Positions 1 to 5,122 of a stretch of 5,122 nt of DNA are shown here, piece after piece. Position 1 is the first letter of the stretch, and every line of letters begins with the position of its first letter. The notes beneath the pieces were generated by a model that was given only the letters and a program-made list of their open reading frames with translations, was not told the origin of the DNA and ran no database searches. The stretch lies in NCBI GenBank assembly GCA_017560175.1, contig JAFYOK010000092.1, forward strand, positions 1 to 5,122. The letters run 5' to 3'. This DNA is from Clostridia bacterium (GTDB lineage: Bacteria > Bacillota > Clostridia > Oscillospirales > Butyricicoccaceae). The position numbers were made by a program, and so were the translations under genes.

Positions 1-3000
1 ACTGTTGTGCTGTCTGCAGCCATGATACATACCTCGACGGCATGTGCGGTGTCTGCGGTGCCGCCTGCGGCCATGATACATACGTCGACGGCAAGTGTGA
101 AGAGTGTGGTGCCGTCTGCAGCCATGATACATACATCGACGGCAAGTGCGGCACCTGTGGTGCCGTCTGCAGCCATGATACATACATCGACGGCAAGTGC
201 GGTGTCTGCGGTGCCGCCTGCGGCCATGGTACATACACAGACGGCAAGTGCGATACCTGTGGTGCGGTCTGCGGCCATGAGACATACGTTGACGGCAAGT
301 GTGAAGACTGTGGTGCCGTCTGTACCCACGATGCATACGAGAACGGCTTCTGCACCGTCTGTGATGTATATCAGTCTGCCGAACTGAAGAATGGTTATTA
401 CGAAATCGGCAATGCAGGCCAGCTCTACTGGTTTGCAGACAAGGTCAACAACGACAGCAGCAATTTTGCTTCGGCAAAGGCCAAACTGACGGCGAACATT
501 ACGGTCAATACCAATGTGCTGAACAGCAATGGCGAACCCAACGGCGATGGCGGCAATTTCCGCGCATGGGCTCCCATCGGTACAGAGAGCGGTAAGTATG
601 CAGGTACATTTGATGGCTGCGGCTTTACCATTTCCGGACTGTATTACAACAACTACTCGAGCGCCGGTCTGTTCCGAGTAACGAATGGCAGCACCATTGC
701 CAATGTAACGCTGGCTGACAGCTATCTGTATTGTTATAACAACGGCCAGGTCGTCGGCGGTATTGTCGGCACAGCGGAAAACACAACCATCACCAACTGC
801 CACAATGCCGGTACAGTTGGCGGCAGCAGTGCTTTGTATGTATCTGTCGGCGGTATTGCAGCCAGAACAGATGAAAACTGTGTGATTACAGATTGCAGCA
901 ACCGCGGCTTGATCAAGGGACATACGGTCGGCGGTATTGTATCCGATAACGACGGCGTGATCGAAAACTGCTATAATACCGGCGTAACCCGGTACAGCGC
1001 CTGGTCCGGCGGTATTACATCCTCGAACACAGGTAAGATCAGAAACTGCTATAATACCGAAAAGGAAATCTATGCAGATTGGAATTACGGCGGTATTACA
1101 GGTACGAATAATGACGGCATAAATAACGGCATACTGGAAAACTGCTACAGTATCCATGACAGTATTGTAGGATATACCGCGGATGTGGGCACTGTTACAA
1201 ACTGCTACTATCAGAACGGTGAAGCAGACAACGTGAGCGTTGCCAAGTCTGCGGAGGCCTTCGCTTCGGGCGAAATCGCCTATAAGCTGGGCAACGCCTG
1301 GGGTCAGACCCTGGGCGAGGACGCATATCCCGTGCTTGGCGGCGCGAAGGTCTATCCGGCTGCACCCTGCATCGGCTATACCAACGATGCAAGCGGCGTA
1401 AAGAATCATACAATTGTCAACGGCAAGTGTGATGTCTGCGGCGCGCTCGATCCTGCACTGGCTGTGGTCAAGCTGGTCACAACCGGCGGTACTACTGCAC
1501 ATTATCTCGATCTGTCGAGCGCAATTAAGGACGCTCAGTTCGGCGACAGCATCTATCTGCTGAAGGATGTTGTTGTTGCGGAGGTTCTGAACCTTAAGGC
1601 AATGAATCTGTATCTCTGCGGCCATACCATCACCCTGGAAGGCGCGGGAAAACTGTCTTCCATCAAGATGCTGGATGGCTCCGACGGCACCGACAGCTGG
1701 ACCGGTACCAACGGCAGCATTATCGGCAGCCGCGAAGGCACACTGATCTCCACACCCACCAACCTGAAGGATATCACCATCACCAACAGCCATGCAGAGG
1801 GTATTGCCATCAATGCCGACATGGCCGGCAGCTATACATATCTGCACGATGGCGTTGTCCTCAACGGCACCTATGCGGATATCCACTTCACATCTCCTCG
1901 TTCCCACTATATCCTGAAGGTTCCCTATACAGGTGAGCCCATCAAGGTCATGGCCGATTCGAACATGACGATGGCATGGATGGAGGATTCGACACAGACC
2001 ATCGATCCCACATGGTTCGAAGTGGTCGATGATACCCATGTCCTCTATCAGACAGCAGACAGAAGTCATGAGCTCCAACTGAAAATCAATATCGCCAAGG
2101 CGCTGACAGCCGAACTGTCGGCCGCCGAGATCAAGACAGGCGAGGCTGCCCCTGTGCTGAACGTCAACGGTACCCTGCCCGGCAATACAAACTATGTCGT
2201 CAAGTATTACCGCGACGGCGTTGAGACCACCGATCTCAATACAGCCCTCGGTACAGTTACTGTTAAAATCACACCGGACAGCTATTCCACCTATGCAGGT
2301 GAGATCGTCCTGACCTATACCGTCATCCCATTCTGCGAGCATACCGAGCTGCGCTATGTCGACAACGGCGACAACACCCATGCCGTTTATTGCGCAGCAT
2401 CCGATTGCGGCCAGCTGATGGAAGCCAAGGTGCCCCATACCGAAGCTGATGGCAACGGCATCTGTGACGACTGCGGCTGCGCACTCTATGCAAGCCTGAC
2501 CGCAGACGGCGTCACCACCGGCTATACCTCCATCAAGGCAGCCTGGAACGCAGCACCGGCGACCGGCGGCAGAATCACCGTTTTGCGCGACGATACCGCA
2601 ATCTCCAATGTTATCGAGTTGTCCGGCAGCAAGAAGGTCGTCATCGACCTGAATGGTAAGAAACTGGCGACGGCCAACGCGTATTACATCTTTGTCCTGG
2701 CGAATGGTGCAGATGTCACCTTCACCGGCAGCGGTACGGTCAGAAACACCAGAGAAGACAGCACTGCCGTTCACATTTATGCCGGCACCAAAGCCACCAT
2801 TGAAGGCGGTACATGGTCGGGTACAAACTATGCGCTGGATGTACTGGGCACAGCCGTTGTCACCGGCGGCATCCTGGATGCCGAGAATGCCCGTTATGCG
2901 GCTATAGTCGAAGGCGGCGGCAGCATGACCATCCGTAATGCAAAGGTTTCCTACTCAAGAAACGGCATCAGGCTGAATGGCGGCAAGCTGACGATCGGCG

Positions 3001-5122
3001 AAGATGTCGTATTTGAATGCCACACAAAGGGCGTCTTCCCCAATGACGTTATTTATTATTCCGGCAGCCTGGATCTGACAGGATTTACAGGGGACATCTT
3101 CCATGTAGACTATGTCAATAAGGGCACGGATGTCAGCAGCCCTTCCGCAGGCTACAACTGGTATCCGGAGAATGGTTACGATGTGATTACAGAGCTGTCC
3201 GGAACGCTATTGCTGTGTAAGATGGTCGATATCAACTTCCATACAGACGACCGGACAGTTACCCTCAAAGCTCCCTTTGGTAGGAACTTCAAAGTTCCGC
3301 TCAGCAGCATTCCCACACCCGAAGGCAAGCGCCTGTTCGGCTGGGCAGCGGAGCCGGGCGGTGAGGCAGTTAGCTGGGCAGATGAAATTTACGGTGTTCA
3401 GCCCGGCATGGATCTCTATGCCGTATGGATCGACAGCGGTGATGTCTATCTCAACGGTGTTGCCCTCAATGTGGGCCAATACCTCTATACCGATGCCAAC
3501 GCTGCCGTTGATACAGCGCCCGCCAACGATGACCTGGGTTATGCCCATCTGACAGAAGTCGATGGCAAACTGACCCTGACTCTCCACGAGTATTCGCTTA
3601 GCGGCGAAGGTTTTGCTTTCACGTGGTCGCCTGCGCTGATCCATAGTGAAAACCCTCTGATCCTGGTCCTGGAAGGCGAGAACACTCTGGAGATAACAAG
3701 CGAAAGAAGCACTATCCTTGAGGGCAGCACCATCACTGTCACCGGTGATGGCCGACTGCATCTGGCCAGCAATATGCCCGGTACGACAGGTATCTATGCA
3801 GATGCGCTGGAGATCTGCGGCGGCTGGCTGAAGATCCGTATGACTGAGAGCGACAGTATGGCGATCTTCGCACCCGACGGCTTTAACATGAGCGGCGGCG
3901 TACTGACCTATAAGAATACAGACGAAGAAGGCAACGATGTCTACGGTATTTATGCAGGTGAGATCGAACTGGGCAACGGCATGACCATCCGTACACCCGA
4001 AATTGTCGATAGTCCGGAATTCGATCTGAGTGATGCCAATGAGATCATCATCACCGGTGAGACCATTCCCGTCTATTGGGATACCAACGGCGATAAAAAA
4101 ATGGATACCATCACCCGGGTGCCCTACGGTTCGGCTATCAATTCCGTTGAGATCCCCGAAGCCAAGCCGGAAGAGGATGCAGATGCACCTTTCGGCAGCT
4201 ACCTGATCGGCTGGGCGGTCACCGATAAGGATCAGGTTTACCATAGCTACTTCATTGGAGAGCCCATCGACTATGTTGTCACTGTACCCTGCATGGTCTA
4301 TAGTAAAATTGCTCCTGTTGAGATCATCGTCGGCGGTGTTCAGGTGACCCCCGATAACCTTGTCATCGACAGCAGCGACCTTGTCTATAATGAGGAAGAC
4401 TATGAAGAGGATGAGGACGATGAGGAGGAGATCATCCGACCTCAGATCAGCGGTAAGGCAACTTATGATCCCGAGACCAATACACTGACCCTCGACAACT
4501 TCGTTTGCTATATGGAAGGCCATGAGGATCAGGGTTACATTACCTATTTAGGACCTGAAGCCTTTACCATTGTGCTTGTCGGCGACAGTGACCTGATGTG
4601 TGTCGACAACGACCCGGATACGTATGTTATCAGAAGCGATAGTGATACGACCATCAAGGGCAGCGGCACACTGATCGGTAAAAGCGGTGCAGCCGGTATT
4701 GCACAGGAAGTTGGTTCCCTCATTTTCGAAAGCGGCACCATCCACATTGAAACTCCGACAGCTGCGGCCATGGGTCCTGCCATTGAGCTGCGCGGCTGTA
4801 TGCAGATCACAGACCCCGCAGGTGCTTATATCGCAACGGTCAGTGAGAAGGGCATGTCCATGAGTTACATCGCCAAAGCCAACGGTGCGCCTGCCTCATC
4901 GGTTACCATTGAAGCTGTCCATACTATGCAGCTGACAGCTGATAAGATCGAGGCGACCTGCGAGCAGGAAGGCAGAGAAGCCATCTATACCTGTACCTGC
5001 GGCAAGACCACCGGCGGCGAACCCATTGAAGCCATCGGCCACGACATGCAGCAGACATCTGCAAAGGTAGAGGCAACCTGCGAGAATAACGGCAAGGAAG
5101 CAATCTATACCTGCGCAAATAA
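1..5122 (+). CDS. giant modular surface/secreted repeat protein, internal fragment open at both ends
   Basis: One reading frame (frame 3, complete codons 3-5120) stays open for all 1,706 codons, and I checked it line by line without meeting a stop. It encodes a mosaic of extracellular-type modules: Cys/His knuckle array (residues 5-123), GLUG repeats (131-447), a Cys/His bead (468-482), beta-helix-like 1 (487-697), Ig-like (701-776), a Cys/His linker (778-826), beta-helix-like 2 (828-1074), Flg_new repeat (1075-1143), beta-helix-like 3 (1147-1352), divergent Flg_new repeat (1353-1438), beta-helix-like 4 (1439-1639) and a 40-residue C-terminal repeat from 1640. No membrane segment, signal peptide, LPXTG motif, SLH domain or true dockerin is visible, so secretion and anchoring signals must lie outside. 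No catalytic motif is recognised. Such proteins in Clostridia are usually annotated as hypothetical or GLUG-containing. An adhesive, structural or ligand-binding role is inference. Codon use is uniform throughout, which argues against a recent fusion inside the window. Confidence 0.93.
15..371 (+). repeat. tandem array of seven 51-bp (17-residue) Cys/His knuckle units
   Basis: Seven head-to-tail units begin at 15, 66, 117, 168, 219, 270 and 321, each exactly 17 codons. The unit reads C-x-H-x-x-Y-x-x-G-x-C-x-x-C-x-x-x, usually with D-G-K before the second Cys and G-A-V/A after the third. C1, H3, Y6, G9, C11 and C14 are kept in all seven. The last unit is the most divergent (Asn-Gly-Phe instead of Asp-Gly-Lys, and Asp-Val-Tyr at its end), as expected at an array edge. 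Bases 3-14 encode C-C-A-V, the tail of a further unit, so the array extends upstream; that tail has Cys where the others have Gly. The C-x-x-C-G knuckle plus His and a further Cys resembles zinc-ribbon or rubredoxin-type metal sites. Metal binding is inference, and disulfide use cannot be excluded for an exported protein. Confidence 0.95.
393..1343 (+). other. GLUG repeat domain with lead-in strand region and closing motif (protein domain)
   Basis: The domain opens with a lead-in typical of GLUG proteins (residues 131-149: G-Y-Y-E-I, then a Q-L-Y-W-F-A segment) and the phrase Y-A-G-T-F-D-G-C-G-F-T-I-S-G-L near 597-641. Five GLUG-type repeats follow, each a V/S/Y-G-G-I turn and then an I-x-N/D-C-Y/H/S-N segment: the G-G-I codons lie at about 756, 849, 930, 1008 and 1089, with the paired Cys at 798, 894, 969, 1047 and 1143. 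A sixth half-repeat (T-N-C-Y-Y) sits at 1197-1211. The stretch closes with S-A-E-A-F, a G-E-I-A-Y-K-L segment, W-G-Q and Y-P-V-L-G-G at 1248-1343, which commonly follows GLUG repeats in Firmicutes proteins. The GLUG motif (Pfam PF07581) occurs in bacterial surface proteins and some IgA-protease-type proteins and has no known catalytic role. A beta-helix or beta-solenoid fold is expected. Confidence 0.85.
1404..1448 (+). repeat. single dispersed copy of the Cys/His knuckle bead
   Basis: This encodes N-H-T-I-V-N-G-K-C-D-V-C-G-A-L, which matches the N-terminal array unit in order and spacing from its His to its C-x-x-C-G (H, then G-K-C, then x-x-C-G-A). The first Cys of the array unit is replaced by Asn. 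It lies between the end of the GLUG domain and the first beta-helix-like domain, so it acts as a linker bead. Homology to the array units at 15-371 is visible at the base level around the GGCAAGTGTGA segment. Confidence 0.85.
1461..2093 (+). other. beta-helix-like domain 1 (protein domain)
   Basis: This stretch is rich in short hydrophobic strands separated by Gly, Asn, Asp and Thr turns, typical of right-handed parallel beta-helix proteins. It begins with a T-T-G-G-T-T segment and an S-S-A-I-K-D-A helix-like lead-in, then G-D-S-I-Y-L-L-K-D-V (1542-1571) and L-Y-L-C-G-H-T-I-T-L (1608-1637), the characteristic first rungs of this family. Further rungs include an I-I-G-S segment, D-I-T-I-T-N-S and G-I-A-I-N-A. 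From about 1905 the pattern changes to a Y-I-L-K-V-P-Y-T-G-E-P segment and a Met-rich loop (near 1951-1983), probably a capping region. Carbohydrate binding or adhesion is possible, but no pectate-lyase or other catalytic residues can be pointed to. Confidence 0.65.
2103..2330 (+). other. Ig-like beta-sandwich domain (protein domain)
   Basis: About 76 residues follow the strand pattern of bacterial Ig-like or MBG-type domains: a first strand near L-T-A-E-L-S-A, a Y-V-V-K-Y-Y-R-D-G-V segment at about 2187-2222, a loop ending in A-L-G-T-V-T-V-K-I at 2247-2273, and a final Y-A-G-E-I-V-L-T-Y-T-V-I at about 2292-2327. The last element matches the common 'growth of the strand, then Y-x-G, then T-Y-T-V' ending of these modules. 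It sits between beta-helix-like 1 and a Cys/His linker and is best read as a spacer. The exact Pfam family is not resolved by eye. Confidence 0.6.
2334..2480 (+). other. Cys/His-rich linker containing a diverged knuckle bead (protein domain)
   Basis: The linker opens with C-E-H-T-E-L (2334-2351), continues with an H-A-V-Y-C-A-A-S-D-C-G segment (2379-2411) and ends with P-H-T-E-A-D-G-N-G-I-C-D-D-C-G-C (2433-2480). The last part is a recognisable relative of the N-terminal array unit: His, an N-G step, and C-x-x-C-G, followed by an extra Cys. Two C-x(2 to 4)-C pairs plus several His residues make a compact metal site plausible, though unproven. This is the second place where a bead separates an upstream domain from a beta-helix-like one. 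Confidence 0.75.
2484..3224 (+). other. beta-helix-like domain 2, related to domain 1 (protein domain)
   Basis: It begins like domain 1, with an L-T-A-D-G-V-T-T-G-Y lead-in and an S-I-K-A-A-W helix, then G-G-R-I-T-V-L-R-D-D (2565-2594) and V-V-I-D-L-N-G-K-K-L (2637-2666). The distance between these two signature rungs is 24 codons, against 22 in domain 1. Regular rungs follow: D-V-T-F-T-G-S-G-T-V, K-A-T-I-E-G-G-T-W-S, A-V-V-T-G-G-I-L-D, S-M-T-I-R-N-A and K-L-T-I-G-E-D-V-V-F. This is the clearest beta-solenoid in the window. It ends with a less regular cap (about 3046-3224) that leads directly into the Flg_new repeat. No catalytic residues are recognisable. Confidence 0.75.
3225..3431 (+). other. 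Listeria-Bacteroides repeat (Flg_new / InlB B-like) domain 1
   Basis: The 69-residue module starts with V-D-I-N-F-H-T-D-D and has the family pattern: an early aromatic strand, an F-G-R-N-F-K-V-P segment, I-P-T-P-E-G-K-R-L-F-G-W-A (3309-3347), and a closing D-L-Y-A-V-W (3411-3428). The P-x-x-x-G-x-x-F-x-G-W and L-Y-A-x-W signatures are the diagnostic parts of Pfam PF09479, a beta-grasp-like spacer common in Gram-positive surface proteins. The usual N-G-G after the first strand is degenerate here. Its neighbours on both sides are beta-helix-like domains. Confidence 0.82.
3441..4058 (+). other. beta-helix-like domain 3 (protein domain)
   Basis: It starts with D-V-Y-L-N-G-V-A-L-N-V, a common opening of solenoid modules, followed by G-K-L-T-L-T-L-H-E-Y (3564-3593), L-I-L-V-L-E-G-E-N-T-L (3657-3689), S-T-I-T-V-T-G-D-G-R-L (3726-3758), an A-L-E-I-C-G-G-W-L-K-I rung and a later G-E-I-E-L-G-N-G-M-T-I rung. 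Each rung is a short hydrophobic strand closed by a Gly or Asn turn. The order of rungs matches domain 4 downstream, so the two look like a duplicated module. Function is unknown; ligand or carbohydrate binding is a guess from fold style. Confidence 0.7.
4059..4316 (+). other. divergent Flg_new-type repeat 2 (protein domain)
   Basis: The module has the family order but weaker matches: V-Y-W-D-T-N-G-D at 4071-4094 takes the place of the usual first strand plus D-T-N-G-G, Y-G-S-A-I sits at about 4128-4142, I-P-E-A-K-P near 4155, then S-Y-L-I-G-W-A (4197-4217) in place of the F-x-G-W core. The closing strand V-P-C-M-V-Y-S (4284-4304) replaces L-Y-A-x-W. An insertion (E-E-D-A-D-A) and a long loop make it longer than repeat 1. 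Placement between beta-helix-like domains 3 and 4 mirrors repeat 1 between domains 2 and 3, which supports the call. Confidence 0.6.
4317..4919 (+). other. beta-helix-like domain 4, related to domain 3 (protein domain)
   Basis: It opens V-E-I-I-V-G-G-V-Q-V, parallel to the opening of domain 3, then carries an acidic insertion (4392-4430). It resumes with Y-D-P-E-T-N-T-L-T-L-D-N-F (4464-4502), F-T-I-V-L-V-G-D-S-D-L (4563-4595), T-T-I-K-G-S-G-T-L-I-G (4647-4679) and S-L-I-F-E-S-G-T-I-H-I. These rungs match those of domain 3 in order. The Y-D-x-x-T-x-T-L-T-L-x-N phrase is frequent in solenoid modules of clostridial surface proteins. It ends with V-T-I-E-A-V directly before the C-terminal repeats. 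Confidence 0.7.
4392..4430 (+). other. acidic tract (12 of 13 residues Asp/Glu) inserted in domain 4
   Basis: Thirteen codons encode E-E-D-Y-E-E-D-E-D-D-E-E-E, followed by I-I-R-P. The equivalent part of domain 3 (about 3480-3560) has no such tract. It uses both GAG/GAA and GAT/GAC, so it is not a simple codon-repeat expansion. It probably forms an exposed, flexible, negatively charged loop; calcium or cation attraction is inference. Confidence 0.85.
4920..5122 (+). repeat. 120-bp (40-residue) Cys-containing repeat, one full and one partial copy
   Basis: Copy 1 covers 4920-5039 and copy 2 starts at 5040 and runs off the window after 83 bases. Each begins H-T/D-M-Q, continues with an A-D/A-K-I/V-E-A-T-C-E segment, then G-R/K-E-A-I-Y-T-C. 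Copy 1 goes on with T-C-G-K (so C-x-C-G) and ends E-A-I-G before the His of copy 2. In copy 2 the sequence after Y-T-C changes to A-N, so the second Cys is displaced or lost. This 'E-A-T-C-E-x-x-G-x-x-x-Y-T-C-x-C-G' unit is a familiar repeat in large secreted Clostridia proteins and usually occurs in several copies, so more are expected downstream. Confidence 0.9.

Noticed and set aside
15..371. Regular short DNA repeats that could be taken for a CRISPR array.
   Set aside because: The units abut directly with no unique spacers, are multiples of three in length and vary mostly at synonymous or tolerant positions, so they are coding repeats.
7..387. A 126-codon + strand open frame in another frame with a Met-Ile-His-Thr-type repeat.
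   Set aside because: It is the out-of-frame reading of the 51-bp array. Because 51 is divisible by 3, any stop-free shifted frame repeats too. The frame-3 reading has conserved Cys/His and continues for the full window.
425..1822. Several short minus-strand open frames (425-631, 734-916, 1195-1413, 1553-1822).
   Set aside because: All lie inside the continuous + strand frame, have low-complexity or composition-driven translations, and show no domain or supporting ribosome binding site.
4095..4101. A run of seven A bases that could be a slippage or phase-variation site.
   Set aside because: It is short, read in frame as Lys-Lys-Met, has no matching -1 slippery heptamer (the preceding base is T), and no second frame nearby carries domain-like sequence.
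4080..4106. A D-T-N-G-D-K-K-M-D segment resembling a dockerin or EF-hand calcium loop.
   Set aside because: The position-12 acidic residue is missing and there is no paired second loop. The context (V-Y-W before it and Y-G-S-A-I after it) fits the D-T-N-G-G start of a Flg_new-type repeat better.
3207..4523. A 438-codon open frame on the minus strand.
   Set aside because: It is codon-aligned with the + frame, so it can only be stopped by sense TTA, CTA or TCA codons. These are nearly absent from this gene: it ends exactly at the CTA at 3207, and the next such codon upstream on its strand is the TTA at 4548. The + frame carries recognisable domains across the whole stretch and the antisense product has none that I recognise.

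Overview
The window is the interior of one very large gene on the + strand. Reading in frame 3, complete codons run from 3 to 5120 (1,706 codons) with no stop. The frame is open at both ends, so the start codon, signal peptide, promoter, surface anchor, stop and terminator all lie outside the window. Residue numbers used here are window-relative: residue n starts at base 3n. No second gene, RNA gene, mobile element, CRISPR array or regulatory site is supported.

The product looks like a modular, secreted or surface-attached repeat protein of the kind common in anaerobic gut Firmicutes (Clostridia, Oscillospiraceae or Lachnospiraceae style). This rests on GLUG repeats, a Listeria-Bacteroides (Flg_new/InlB B-like) repeat, glycine- and threonine-rich parallel beta-helix stretches, and short Cys/His beads of the H-x-x-x-x-x-G-x-C-x-x-C-G type. 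Base composition is moderate and codon use is even along the whole length, with TTA, CTA and TCA almost absent. The taxonomic call is inference from protein style, not from a marker gene.

Layout from the N-terminal side: a tandem array of seven 51-bp Cys/His units (15-371), which continues upstream of the window; a GLUG repeat domain with its usual closing motif (393-1343); a single Cys/His bead (1404-1448); a first beta-helix-like domain (1461-2093); an Ig-like beta-sandwich (2103-2330); a Cys/His linker (2334-2480); a second beta-helix-like domain related to the first (2484-3224); a Flg_new-type repeat (3225-3431); a third beta-helix-like domain (3441-4058); a divergent second Flg_new-type repeat (4059-4316); a fourth beta-helix-like domain related to the third and carrying a strongly acidic insertion (4317-4919); and a 120-bp Cys-containing repeat that begins at 4920 and runs off the end.

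No catalytic domain is visible. The likely role is structural, adhesive or ligand-binding at the cell surface, with Cys/His beads acting as possible metal-binding spacers between larger beta-rich domains. The most noteworthy signal is the strictly conserved Cys/His tandem array, its DNA-level signs of recent unit exchange, and the reuse of the same bead at domain boundaries.
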